From positions 62,001 through 126,000 of the forward strand of contig NZ_MSFI01000002.1 in NCBI RefSeq assembly GCF_001975785.1: DNA of 64,000 bases, read 5' to 3'. Below, piece by piece: positions 17,940 through 26,152 of this stretch. Origin of the DNA: Domibacillus epiphyticus (lineage in GTDB: Bacteria; Bacillota; Bacilli; Bacillales; Domibacillaceae). The translations under genes were made by a program, and so were the position numbers. Positions within the stretch are counted from its first letter, which is position 1. Each line of letters begins with the position of its first letter. The notes under the pieces were generated by a model that saw nothing but the letters and a program-made list of their open reading frames with translations, was not told the origin of the DNA and made no database searches.

Positions 17940-18092
17940 CTGGTTCTGCTTTTATAGCAGCAGAGAATGCCTTTTCGGCTGTTACGTGATCTTTTTCCCC
18001 AGCGCCTCATTTCCCTTTTTCATATTTTCTTTATACTCTGGGTTAGTACATCCAGTTAAAAACAAGCATGAACGAAGCAAAAAACCGATCGT
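17929..18092 (-). pseudogene. Relic of a TPR-type lipoprotein gene, frameshifted
   Basis: One frame gives a hydrophobic stretch ending in the lipobox LFLTGC followed by TNPEYKENMKKGNEALG. The reading then continues only in another frame as EKDHVTAEKAFSAAIKAEPDDN, a clear tetratricopeptide helix pair. The shift falls at the GGGGAAAAA run near 18,000. No good start codon remains. Confidence 0.5.
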
Positions 18093-18186
18093 GCAAACTT
18101 GCCACGCCGGCTGGGTGCTCATTTCAGCAAATTTTTTAAACGGGCTAAACGTTGGAGTACACCCGGCATTAAAGATCATATGACGA

Positions 18187-18300
18187 ATGCGGGTAGCGGC
18201 CTGGCTTAATAAAGCGGTTATGACAGACGGCCTCTCAAGCCGCCGCCCGCCAGACCTGCCGCCATATGCAAAAGCATATGCGGATAAATTAGCGGAATAA
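18187..18300 (+). pseudogene. Short C-terminal-like gene fragment
   Basis: 37 codons ending in a natural-looking tail (PPYAKAYADKLAE, then TAA), with no ribosome binding site. It is part of the 17.66-18.37 kb stretch, which otherwise holds only relics. The family is not recognised. Confidence 0.25.
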
Positions 18301-18335
18301 CAAAACGATTACCAGGCTGTTCGCTTTAATTTCCT

Positions 18336-18367
18336 GAAAAAGATCCTGCCGCTATAAGTGCAGGATC
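18336..18367 (-). terminator. Terminator of the S8 protease gene
   Basis: Stem GATCCTGC / GCAGGATC, then TTTTT on the minus strand, 8 nt past the stop codon. Confidence 0.85.
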
Positions 18368-18374
18368 CCGTAGT

Positions 18375-20027
18375 TTACTTCACAGTAAACATCACGATAA
18401 CAGGAAACTTTATAGGCTTCCCTTTTACAGATGTTATCGTCCGGTCGACATATAAAAAATATGTCTTTCTGGACACATATCCATCTGCCGGGGGCTTTAC
18501 CAAAATCACTTTACTTTCTTCACTCAACGATAATTCCACGTCATTTACAGCTGTTCCATCATTGCGGACAAACACACTTTGATCATTCACACTCTGAGGC
18601 TCAATCGGTGTATTAAAGGCAATACGCATTGTTTTATTTGGCTGAACGTCAATAAGTGATGTAAACTCGACGAGTTCAAGATTTTTCTGTAATGTTATTA
18701 AATCCTGCTGCAGCGTTTCTTTATCTGTGCCGTCCGGTAATTTCCCAATCACGTTTCTGGCGGTATCATAATCCCATAGCTTTCTTGTTTTATCTGCCAG
18801 TGCAATGGATTCAACTGCCTGCTCGATATGATTAAACGTTTCTTCATTTATATTAGACCTATTGTCAGCTGGATGTGTTTGCATATAGCTTGTTAATCCA
18901 TAGCCGAACCATGGATCACGATCCACCGCGCCCAAATCTTCCGCATATCGTTTCATTTCATGACGCAGTTCTACGTTTGTCTTACTTGGATACTTTTGCT
19001 TTAATAAAGCGAATAATCCGGATACGTGAGGCGCTGCTTGTGAGGTGCCATTGATTGATGCGTACTGTTCATTAACATATGTACTGATGACAGCTTCACC
19101 CGGTGCAGTAAACTCTACTTCTTTTCCTGTGCTGGAAAAGGCAGCACGCTGCTTGTATACATTAACAGCGGAGACTGCAATAACAGAGTCATATTTAGCG
19201 GGATAGGTTGTTGTTTCCCCAGCGCCGTCTTCTGTCCCATTATTACCTGCTGATCCCACAATCAGTATCCCCTGTTCATAGGCGTTATCAAGCATCTCAT
19301 TTAATAGTTGTGAATCCCCGTCTGTCCCAAGGCTTAGATTAATAATATCCATCTTATTGGCGATTGCCCAGTCAACTGCTTCCAGTATATCAATCAATTT
19401 CCCTTCACCGTCTGATCCCAATGCTTTCACTGCAAATAATTGGGCTTCAGGTGCGACGCCTACTGTTCCGATGCCGTTTTTCCTCGCTCCAATAATCCCG
19501 GCTACATGTGTGCCATGCCCGTTATCATCTGTCCAAGAACTTGTGTAGTCCACTGTCGACATGCCGCCTGCAATGGATAAATCAGCATGTGAAGCGATTC
19601 CTGTATCCACCACAGCAATTTTTACGCCTGCTCCTGTAAAACCATCCGTCCAAGCTTGTGATGCATTGACAGCCTGTACATTCCACTGCTCATATTCCGT
19701 TTGAAAACTAGCTGCACGATAGGCTGCATCAGGTTTACTCCCATCTGCCGAAAACGTAATATTCTCTTCTATTGATTCAATATGGGGATTATTCTCTAAA
19801 CGATGCAAGTCTTTTTTTGTTGCTGTAACTGCTACAGCTGGAACTGTTTTAAATTGATAGGCTACCTCACTGTTATTTTGTAAAACGGCCTTTTTCCCCT
19901 GGCTATTTTTATAGACGATAACTACCTCTTTTTCACCTGTCTGATGCTCTTCAACTGCTTTTGCAGACGGTGCTGCATATATTAGCAGGCTTAATGATAT
20001 CAAGCCCGCAATCCATACTCTCCCCAA
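18375..20027 (-). CDS. Secreted S8 serine peptidase (subtilase) with Ig-like C-terminal domain
   Basis: A pre-pro-subtilase of about 550 residues. The signal peptide ends near APSAKA. An I9 propeptide (about 35-90) precedes the catalytic domain, with Asp141 in AVVDTG, His171 in NGHGTHVAG and Ser329 in NGTSQAAPHVSG. After residue ~390 there is an alpha-helical linker and then a SbsA-type Ig-like domain (VQPNKTMRIAFNTPIEPQSV). The start chosen is TTG at 20027, with AAAGGTG seven bases upstream. It is transcribed alone. The enzyme is exported and self-processed by family analogy. Confidence 0.93.
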   Translation of the reverse strand: MGRVWIAGLISLSLLIYAAPSAKAVEEHQTGEKEVVIVYKNSQGKKAVLQNNSEVAYQFKTVPAVAVTATKKDLHRLENNPHIESIEENITFSADGSKPDAAYRAASFQTEYEQWNVQAVNASQAWTDGFTGAGVKIAVVDTGIASHADLSIAGGMSTVDYTSSWTDDNGHGTHVAGIIGARKNGIGTVGVAPEAQLFAVKALGSDGEGKLIDILEAVDWAIANKMDIINLSLGTDGDSQLLNEMLDNAYEQGILIVGSAGNNGTEDGAGETTTYPAKYDSVIAVSAVNVYKQRAAFSSTGKEVEFTAPGEAVISTYVNEQYASINGTSQAAPHVSGLFALLKQKYPSKTNVELRHEMKRYAEDLGAVDRDPWFGYGLTSYMQTHPADNRSNINEETFNHIEQAVESIALADKTRKLWDYDTARNVIGKLPDGTDKETLQQDLITLQKNLELVEFTSLIDVQPNKTMRIAFNTPIEPQSVNDQSVFVRNDGTAVNDVELSLSEESKVILVKPPADGYVSRKTYFLYVDRTITSVKGKPIKFPVIVMFTVK

Positions 20028-20144
20028 GATTCCACACCTTTCATTGCCCAAATATTCCCTTCAAGAAAATTGTTTTTTTGTAGTTATTTTGAACCTTTAT
20101 TATACTGTAATCTACCAATTTGTGACGTACTTTGTGTATATCGT

Positions 20145-20178
20145 AAAAAAGCCGACACAAATGAATGTGTCGGCTTTT
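20145..20178 (-). terminator. Terminator upstream of the S8 gene
   Basis: Stem GCCGACACA / TGTGTCGGC with T-rich flanks on both strands. On the minus strand it follows the small relic gene ending at 20188. Confidence 0.82.
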
Positions 20179-20187
20179 GTCATATTT

Positions 20188-20380
20188 TTACGGCCATCTT
20201 TCAATGAAAACCTTCTGTGGTTCACTAATGACCAGATTACGCGGCGGGTTTAGCGGATCTAATGTGATAATCGCCGATGCGTAAAGTTTTGCTGTTAAAA
20301 TAAACGTAATAAGCAATAACACTTTCTTTCGTATATCTATGTCCAACTAAATGTGTTCTTCCCTTCAAAATAATATTCAT
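20188..20380 (-). pseudogene. Small, probably frameshifted gene of unknown function
   Basis: ATG at 20380 with AGGTGATGATCCAATA upstream opens a 47-codon frame (starts MNIILKGRTHLVGHRYTKE). It stops at 20237, while the next frame continues as DPLNPPRNLVISEPQKVF to a stop at 20188, right before a terminator. Good signals at both ends and a switch of frame in the middle suggest one small gene with a frameshift. No family is recognised. Confidence 0.35.
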
Positions 20381-20775
20381 TATTGGATCATCACCTGAAT
20401 ATTAAATTCGAAACACGCTCCATTTCTATTTTATAGACAAAGAACCTTTACCACTTTGGCAAAGGTCTCACAAACAGCGTAAATGTTGCCAGCTAAGCCG
20501 GTGATCGACGACTGTGTCAGATACCCTTTGGAGTTATATAAGCTCGTTATGAGCAATAGTTTCAACTCTCAAACTATGTACGAATATTTTAGCATAAATG
20601 AGCTTCATCATCTACCGGGAACCCTATAAACAGTTTTAATTTCCATGTAATTGTCTTTGAAAAACATACCCCGCCAATATACATAAATATTCTTTAAGTG
20701 TAACTTATGGTATTAAATAATGACTTTTATTATAAAAGACCTTTGCTAAACATAAAATAAATGAGGAGGGATACC
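20381..20775. other. Gene-free region with a strong hairpin
   Basis: No ORF is supported. On the minus strand ACCTTTGCC and GGTAAAGGT form a 9-bp stem near 20,445-20,475, preceded by a CCGGC/GCTGG mini-stem near 20,500. This could be a structured leader of the small gene at 20,380, but it matches no riboswitch class I know. The right part holds the AT-rich upstream region of the YiaA/YiaB gene. Confidence 0.35.
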
Positions 20776-21045
20776 ATGCAAAGGTATAGAAGAAGAAACA
20801 CACCTGCTTTTACGTTTTTGGCATACTTCACATTTATTGCAGGCGTCTTTTTGTTTTCAATTGGTCTTTATAACGCGGATAACCTGCAGTTGAATGAAAA
20901 AGGCTACTATATCGCCGTCATGATTTTAGTCGCTGTCGGAGCGATCTTGACTCAAAAAGTCACACGGGACAATGCAGAAGATAACGAAATTATTGCAGAA
21001 GAAGAGGAACGCAGAAGAAATCAGATGAAAAACACAGCAGAATAA
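20776..21045 (+). CDS. YiaA/YiaB-family small membrane protein
   Basis: 89 residues with two membrane helices (FTFLAYFTFIAGVFLFSIG and YYIAVMILVAVGAILTQK) and a charged Glu/Arg-rich C-terminal tail, the plan of YiaA/YiaB inner-membrane proteins. The true start is ATG at 20776 behind AGGAGGGATACC; an upstream ATG lies just 5' of that site. Single gene with its own terminator. Function unknown. Confidence 0.82.
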   Translation: MQRYRRRNTPAFTFLAYFTFIAGVFLFSIGLYNADNLQLNEKGYYIAVMILVAVGAILTQKVTRDNAEDNEIIAEEEERRRNQMKNTAE

Positions 21046-21050
21046 ATGAA

Positions 21051-21077
21051 AAAAAGGTGCGCGCAGCACCTTTTTTC
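21051..21077 (+). terminator. Terminator of the YiaA/YiaB-type gene
   Basis: Stem AAAAAGGTGC / GCACCTTTTTT with loop GCGCA. Confidence 0.9.
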
Positions 21078-21285
21078 ATATGCAAAAGAGCGCGAAATTT
21101 ATCGAACGCTCTGTTTGTTCCACGTGAAACGGGAAGATATGTAACCTGTCAAAAACATATATAAGGCGCATGTTCCAATGGAAAGGAAAACTAATATTCC
21201 AAAGTAAAAAAACAAATGGTTAGACGGATTGTGCCTGCCGCTATATAATCAATTTCAAGAAATGATGAAAGAGAGGATGCCGATA

Positions 21286-21933
21286 TTGTCTTTAAAGATC
21301 AAGGTTTACTCCGATTATGTTTGCCCGTTTTGTTTTTTAGCTGAAAAACCACTTGAAGAAGCAATTAAAGGGCAAAATGATATAGAAGTGGAGTGGATGC
21401 CGTTTGAACTGCGCCCGTATCCAAATGAGACACTTCGCCCAGAAGAAGACTATTTGCAAAACACATGGAAGCATTCCGTATATCCGATGGCAGAGCAGAT
21501 GGGCATCCCCATTACGCTTCCAAATGTTTCTCCTCAGCCGCACACTCATCTTGCATTTGAGGGATACCAGTATGCGAAAGAACAAGGAAAAGGAAATGAA
21601 TATAATGACCGCATGCTGCGTGCCTTTTTCCAGGAAGAACAAAATATTGGCGATGTGGATGTTTTAACAAAACTTGCCGGAGAAATTGGGCTGGATGAAA
21701 CAGAATACCGGGCGGCTCTTGAAAAAAGAACGTATAAAGAAGCCCATCAAAAAGCTTTGAAAGAGACCTTCAATGAGGCGATTACAGCGGTTCCTACATT
21801 TATAATAGGAAGTACAAAACTTACTGGAATGCGCTCAAAAGAAACATTAGAACAGGTAATCGAGGATGAAAAGAAGAAGCAAAAAATTTCTTTGCTGATG
21901 GATGGCATGTCTTGTGGAATCGATGGGTGCTAA
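21286..21933 (+). CDS. DsbA-family oxidoreductase (FrnE-like)
   Basis: A 215-residue cytoplasmic thioredoxin-fold protein. The N-terminal active site is CPFC in YSDYVCPFCFLAEKPLEE, a helical insertion follows, and the cis-Pro loop is AVPTFIIG. A short Cys-containing tail (GMSCGIDGC) closes it. FrnE-like proteins act as disulfide isomerases or in polyketide pathways; the substrate is unknown here. TTG at 21286 is preferred because GAGAGG lies nine bases upstream, while the ATG at 21277 directly abuts that site. Confidence 0.88.
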   Translation: MSLKIKVYSDYVCPFCFLAEKPLEEAIKGQNDIEVEWMPFELRPYPNETLRPEEDYLQNTWKHSVYPMAEQMGIPITLPNVSPQPHTHLAFEGYQYAKEQGKGNEYNDRMLRAFFQEEQNIGDVDVLTKLAGEIGLDETEYRAALEKRTYKEAHQKALKETFNEAITAVPTFIIGSTKLTGMRSKETLEQVIEDEKKKQKISLLMDGMSCGIDGC

Positions 21934-21949
21934 AATGTTTGAACACTAA

Positions 21950-21977
21950 AAGGGACCGCCTAAGAACGGTCCCTTCT
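21950..21977 (+). terminator. Terminator of the DsbA-family gene
   Basis: Stem AAGGGACCG / CGGTCCCTT, then CTTTC. Confidence 0.75.
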
Positions 21978-22002
21978 TTCATGAGTTACTTTCAAAATAA
22001 AA

Positions 22003-22158
22003 TTACAATTCTGGAACAAATGTTTTGCAGTCTGTTTCTTCACTTTTATCTGCTTGTTTTCCTTTATGGCTTACGACATATATAGACTCAGCATTGCATT
22101 TGTTTCCAGAAGCCCAGTATTTACAGTTATTCACTTCACAAAGTACGTCTTTCGCCAT
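22003..22158 (-). CDS. DUF1540 small Cys-rich protein
   Basis: A 51-residue protein starting with ATG at 22158 behind GGGAGGTGTGATACG. The Cys pattern CEVNNCKYWASGNKC plus a late DCKTF is that of DUF1540, probably a small metal-binding fold. It is convergent with the DsbA-like gene and lies downstream of the CNNM pair. Function unknown. Confidence 0.85.
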   Translation of the reverse strand: MAKDVLCEVNNCKYWASGNKCNAESIYVVSHKGKQADKSEETDCKTFVPEL

Positions 22159-22176
22159 CGTATCACACCTCCCTTC

Positions 22177-22194
22177 TTTGTTATCGTTAACAAA
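22177..22194. promoter_or_regulatory. Palindrome upstream of the DUF1540 gene
   Basis: TTTGTTA and TAACAAA flank TCGT. It lies between the CNNM gene stop and the DUF1540 ribosome binding site. It has no GC-rich stem or T run, so it reads more like an operator than a terminator. Confidence 0.3.
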
Positions 22195-22218
22195 TTCGGG
22201 GTGAATGATACTGTTTAT

Positions 22219-23544
22219 TTATCCTTCTTCCGCTTCCTCTGAAAAGGCCCTCAGCTGTAAAGCGACCTGCATAATTTGATGATTATCCATTTCCAGCACG
22301 GTCCACTGATGTTCACCTTGCCTAATTGTATCGCCTTCATGAACAGTATCAATGTGCTGTACCAGAATCCAGCCTCCGATCGTGTCTATATCTTCGCTGT
22401 TTTCAAGGACAATGTTAAATTTTTCTTCAAGATCCGAAAGCAGCACACGACCATTTATATGGTACAGATCTTCTCTCTTTTGTTGAATATCCGGCACTTC
22501 ATCAACGTCATATTCATCGCGGATTTCACCGACGATTTCTTCTAGAATATCTTCCATCGTAATAACGCCTGCTGTTCCTCCATATTCATCAACAGCAAGT
22601 GCCATGTGAACACGCTTATGCTGCATTTTCAAGAGAACGTCTTTTAAAGGCGTTGCTTCATGGATTCGAAGCAGATCATGAACGAAGTCTTCTAATTTAC
22701 GCTCGCGCCCAGCAGCAATATTCGTCAACATTTCTTTCGTGTTGATAAATCCGATAATATTATCTTTATGACCATCTTCTGTCACCGGGTACCTTGTGTA
22801 ATCATATTCATCGAGAACAGCAATAATTTCTGAGCGGTTCATCGATTTTTCCAAAGTAACAAGCTGTGTACGCGGGACCATGATATCTTTTACGAGTCGC
22901 TCATCAAATGCAAAAATGTTTTTCATGTAGGAAAGTTCCGTCTGGTTAATCTCTCCACTTTGGTAACTTTCTGTCATGATAATTTGCAGTTCTTCCTCCG
23001 AGTGAGCTTGTTCATGACCCGCTGGCTCAACACCAAACATACGGAGAAGCACTCGTGCTGACCCATTTAAAATCCAAATGAATGGGTACATAATTTTACC
23101 AAACCAAAATAAAGGAGGCGCCAGCATTAATGTCATTTTTTCCGCAAACTGAATAGCAAGCGTCTTGGGTGCAAGCTCCCCAATCACTACGTGAAGAAAC
23201 GTCACAGTGGAGAAGGCTACTGCAAACGAAATAACTGCCGATAGAGAAGAAGGTATTCCTAAACTATCAAACAAAGGATGTAAAATCTTTTCAACAGTTG
23301 GCTCACCCAGCCACCCAAGGCCGAGCGCGGTAATGGTGATACCAAGCTGACAGGCTGAAAGGTAGTAATCCAGGTCATTCGCCACTCTTTTTGCCATTAC
23401 CGCTTTTTTGTTGCCTTCTGCAATTAATTGATCAATTCGAGACATCCGTACTTTTAAGACGGCAAACTCAGAACCGACGAAAAAAGCCGTCAGTACAATG
23501 AGAAGCGCCACTAAGAACAAATTTAATAGTAATATACCGTCCAA
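22219..23544 (-). CDS. CNNM/CBS-domain membrane protein (hemolysin C family), copy A
   Basis: A 441-residue protein with an N-terminal CNNM membrane domain (three or four helices, residues 5-190, with FFVGSEFAVLKVRMSRIDQL). Two CBS domains (about 205-335, FAFDERLVKDIMVPR and VDEYGGTAGVITMEDILEEI) and a C-terminal CorC/HlyC domain follow. Family members act in Mg2+ or Co2+ efflux or resistance. The start is TTG at 23544. It is the second of a tandem paralogous pair behind a MerR gene, 81 nt after copy B. Confidence 0.92.
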   Translation of the reverse strand: MDGILLLNLFLVALLIVLTAFFVGSEFAVLKVRMSRIDQLIAEGNKKAVMAKRVANDLDYYLSACQLGITITALGLGWLGEPTVEKILHPLFDSLGIPSSLSAVISFAVAFSTVTFLHVVIGELAPKTLAIQFAEKMTLMLAPPLFWFGKIMYPFIWILNGSARVLLRMFGVEPAGHEQAHSEEELQIIMTESYQSGEINQTELSYMKNIFAFDERLVKDIMVPRTQLVTLEKSMNRSEIIAVLDEYDYTRYPVTEDGHKDNIIGFINTKEMLTNIAAGRERKLEDFVHDLLRIHEATPLKDVLLKMQHKRVHMALAVDEYGGTAGVITMEDILEEIVGEIRDEYDVDEVPDIQQKREDLYHINGRVLLSDLEEKFNIVLENSEDIDTIGGWILVQHIDTVHEGDTIRQGEHQWTVLEMDNHQIMQVALQLRAFSEEAEEG

Positions 23545-23550
23545 TTATTT

Positions 23551-23574
23551 CCCTCAATCGAGGGATTCACCTCC
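23551..23574 (-). promoter_or_regulatory. Leader hairpin between two Shine-Dalgarno sites, copy A
   Basis: On the minus strand GGAGGTGAAT is followed by CCCTC-GATT-GAGGG, then AAATAA and the TTG start. The hairpin pairs the proximal GAGGG site. If folded, it brings the distal GGAGG close to the start. The same layout precedes copy B. Confidence 0.5.
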
Positions 23575-23625
23575 AAAAAAATATGAGTAAAGGTACTATT
23601 TATCGTAAATCCTGTCTGTTCCGCG

Positions 23626-24939
23626 TTATTCTTCAGATAAAGCCCGCAGCTGCAGCGCCACCTTGATAATCTGATAATTATCCATTTCCAGGACGGTCCA
23701 AACATGATTTCCAAGCTCCGCTGTATCGCCTTCCTGAACCGTGTCCGTCTTTTGAAATTGAATCCAGCCGCCGATCGTATCGACATCTTCACTATCCTCA
23801 AATGTGAAACCGAATCTCTGTTCCAGATCAGACAGCAATACGCGCCCGTTTATATGATACAGCGCCTCACCCTTCTCTTGAATATCTGGTACTTCATCGG
23901 CATCAAACTCATCACGGATTTCACCAACGATTTCTTCCAAAATATCTTCCATGGTGATAATCCCAGCCGTACCGCCATATTCATCAATAATTAATGCCAT
24001 ATGAACACGAGCTTTTTGCATTTTTAAAAGTACATCCTGCAGTCGAGTGACCTCATGAATAAGTGGAATTTCACGAACAAATTCTTTTAGCTGCCGGTCA
24101 CGTCCAGCCGCAATATGTGTCAGCATCTTTTTGACGTTGACGAATCCAACAATATGGTCCTTGTCCCCATCTTCTGTGACAGGGTAACGCGTATAGTTAT
24201 ATTCATCAAGCACAGCAACGATTTCATCATGCCTCATTGACTTTTCGAGTGTAACAATTTGAGTTCGCGGCACCATAATGTCCTTGGCAACCCGTTCGTC
24301 AAATGCGAAAATGTTTTCCATATAAGCGAGCTCAGTCTGGTTAATTTCCCCGCCTTGAAAGCTCTGGGTCATGATAATTTTTAACTCTTCTTCCGAGTGA
24401 GCCTGATCATGTCCTGCCGGCTGCACACCAAAAGTCCGAAGCAATACGCGTGCTGAACCATTTAATGCCCAGATGAAGGGATACATAATTTTTCCGAACC
24501 AATAAAGCGGCGGTGCTAACAATAATGTCATTTTTTCCGCAAACTGAATGGCCAATGTTTTCGGCGCCATTTCCCCAACAACGACGTGAAGAAACGTAAC
24601 GAGTGAAAAAGCTACGACAAATGAAACAACCGCAGCAATTGATTCAGGTACGCCCAGTCGATCGAACAAAGGATATAATAGCCGTTCAACAGTCGGTTTT
24701 CCCAACCAGCCAAGTCCGAGTGCCGTTACTGTAATTCCGAGCTGGCAGGCTGATAGGTAATAATCCAGATCGGTTGCGACTTTTTTCGCTAGGACCGCCT
24801 TTTTATTTCCTTCTGCTATTAATTGATCAATTCGTGACATTCGTATTTTTACAACTGCAAATTCTGAACCAACAAAGAATGCTGTTAGTCCAATAAGAAG
24901 TACTAATAAAAAAAGGTTCGTGATTAAAATTATATCCAA
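23626..24939 (-). CDS. CNNM/CBS-domain membrane protein (hemolysin C family), copy B
   Basis: A 437-residue paralogue of the gene at 22219, closely similar along its whole length. It has the CNNM membrane domain, two CBS domains and a CorC/HlyC C-terminal domain (VLLSDLEQRFGF). It starts with TTG at 24939 and sits 39 nt downstream of the merR-like gene, so the three genes probably form one operon. The tandem pair looks like a local duplication that has since diverged mostly at the C-terminus. Confidence 0.92.
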   Translation of the reverse strand: MDIILITNLFLLVLLIGLTAFFVGSEFAVVKIRMSRIDQLIAEGNKKAVLAKKVATDLDYYLSACQLGITVTALGLGWLGKPTVERLLYPLFDRLGVPESIAAVVSFVVAFSLVTFLHVVVGEMAPKTLAIQFAEKMTLLLAPPLYWFGKIMYPFIWALNGSARVLLRTFGVQPAGHDQAHSEEELKIIMTQSFQGGEINQTELAYMENIFAFDERVAKDIMVPRTQIVTLEKSMRHDEIVAVLDEYNYTRYPVTEDGDKDHIVGFVNVKKMLTHIAAGRDRQLKEFVREIPLIHEVTRLQDVLLKMQKARVHMALIIDEYGGTAGIITMEDILEEIVGEIRDEFDADEVPDIQEKGEALYHINGRVLLSDLEQRFGFTFEDSEDVDTIGGWIQFQKTDTVQEGDTAELGNHVWTVLEMDNYQIIKVALQLRALSEE

Positions 24940-24945
24940 TTATTT

Positions 24946-24969
24946 CCCTCAAAAGAGGGATTCACCTCC
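24946..24969 (-). promoter_or_regulatory. Leader hairpin between two Shine-Dalgarno sites, copy B
   Basis: The same arrangement as copy A: GGAGGTGAAT, then CCCTC-TTTT-GAGGG, AAATAA and TTG. The loop differs but the stem and spacing are identical. Confidence 0.5.
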
Positions 24970-24978
24970 ATATTATGG

Positions 24979-25386
24979 TTAAAACAATGTTAATAGCCTC
25001 ATGACATCCGTCAATTTGTTTTCAAGCCTTTGATACACAAGTTTTTTCTCTTCATGCGTAGCATCTTTCATTTTTTCTTCTAGTGTTGTCAGCTTTTGCT
25101 GAAGACAAGTGATTTCTTCTTGTACTTCGACAATGATAGGCTCTATTGTATCTTTATCCGGAACTGTAATCGCTGCTTTAATCTCAGCAATCGACATTCG
25201 CTGTTTTTTTAGAAGTTTGATCCGTTCTAACGTTTGAAGAACACTCTCGGGATATAGACGATAGTTCGATGACGATCGTTCATATTCCAGCAATCCATGT
25301 TGTGTATAGTAATCAATGGTCCGCGAAGATAATCCGCTTAATTCCGCCACCTGCCCAATACGCAATAACGCCTTCCCAATTTGCAT
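24979..25386 (-). CDS. MerR-family regulator
   Basis: A 135-residue protein with an N-terminal MerR helix-turn-helix and wing (RIGQVAELSGLSSRTIDYYTQHGLL, then NYRLYPES) and a long C-terminal coiled coil (about 75-130). No metal-binding Cys cluster is seen; one Cys lies in the coil. The start is ATG at 25386 close behind GGAGGGGA. An alternative TTG at 25365 behind GGAAGG would begin at MRIGQVAELSG. It leads the operon with the CNNM pair. The 25.39-25.70 kb gap to HxlR holds no other gene. Confidence 0.87.
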   Translation of the reverse strand: MQIGKALLRIGQVAELSGLSSRTIDYYTQHGLLEYERSSSNYRLYPESVLQTLERIKLLKKQRMSIAEIKAAITVPDKDTIEPIIVEVQEEITCLQQKLTTLEEKMKDATHEEKKLVYQRLENKLTDVMRLLTLF

Positions 25387-25656
25387 TCCCCTCCATTCGA
25401 CTCGTTTTTCCTACTATTAAAATAACATATCTATCACGAAACCGTACAGTGAAACGTTCTGCTTCATTCTGCCGTTCATTTTTTCGGAGATGAACAATTC
25501 AGCAGATCATCAATATAAAAAGTCAACAGAGTCGACATGATGAAAGACATCTAATTTTATCCCTTAAAAAAATGCGGTTTATCCTTTATTTTGAAAACCC
25601 CATAATACAAACATATAGTTACTTTATGTAACTTTTTTATTTTTTATAATTTAATT

Positions 25657-25684
25657 CCATATTGCAATATGGTATATTAATATA
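25657..25684. promoter_or_regulatory. Two adjoining palindromes upstream of the HxlR gene
   Basis: CCATATTGCAATATGG (25657-25672) is a perfect 16-bp palindrome directly followed by the palindrome TATATTAATATA (25673-25684). They end 16 bp before the HxlR start and are a probable autoregulatory operator. Confidence 0.5.
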
Positions 25685-25700
25685 AAGAGGTGATGACAAC

Positions 25701-26030
25701 ATGGACCAATCCATTCTATGTCCACGATTCGAGAAAGCAATCGCTATCTTAAGCCAGCGCTGGACAGCTCTGATCATCTATCAATTGATCTCCGGATCCC
25801 AACGATTTTGTTCCATCAGAGACGCACTGGGCATTAGCGGGAGAGTGCTATCCGAGCGATTGAAGGTTCTTGAAAGTGAGGGAATTGTAAAACGCGAAGT
25901 CATTCCCGAAACGCCGGTCCGCATTGAATATTCCTTAACGGAAAAAGGAGCTTCATTTGAACCAATCATGAAGGAAATCGAAAATTGGTCTCAATCGTGG
26001 GTGGGAAAAGAAAATATAGAGGCACAATAA
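25701..26030 (+). CDS. HxlR-family transcriptional regulator
   Basis: A 109-residue winged-helix protein of the HxlR family. Recognisable parts are the N-terminal Cys in CPRFEKAIAILSQRWT, the recognition region IRDALGISGRVLSERLKVLE and the wing of RIEYSLTEKG. Many HxlR proteins sense electrophiles through the N-terminal Cys. AAAGAGGTGATGACAAC precedes ATG. It lies 122 bp upstream of the GTP cyclohydrolase II gene on the same strand and could control it. Confidence 0.92.
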   Translation: MDQSILCPRFEKAIAILSQRWTALIIYQLISGSQRFCSIRDALGISGRVLSERLKVLESEGIVKREVIPETPVRIEYSLTEKGASFEPIMKEIENWSQSWVGKENIEAQ

Positions 26031-26152
26031 CGTAACTAAACAAGAATCACAACCTCCGATTTTGGAAATATATATATTACAGATGTTAACATTTTCACTT
26101 ATACAATCATCTTCAATAGTGGGAAGCAAGGGAAACAGAAAGGAAGGATCTT

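Noticed and set aside
20381-20600. Riboswitch (c-di-AMP or similar) upstream of the small gene
   Set aside because: The hairpin and small stem are real, but the conserved core sequences of classes I know are not present.
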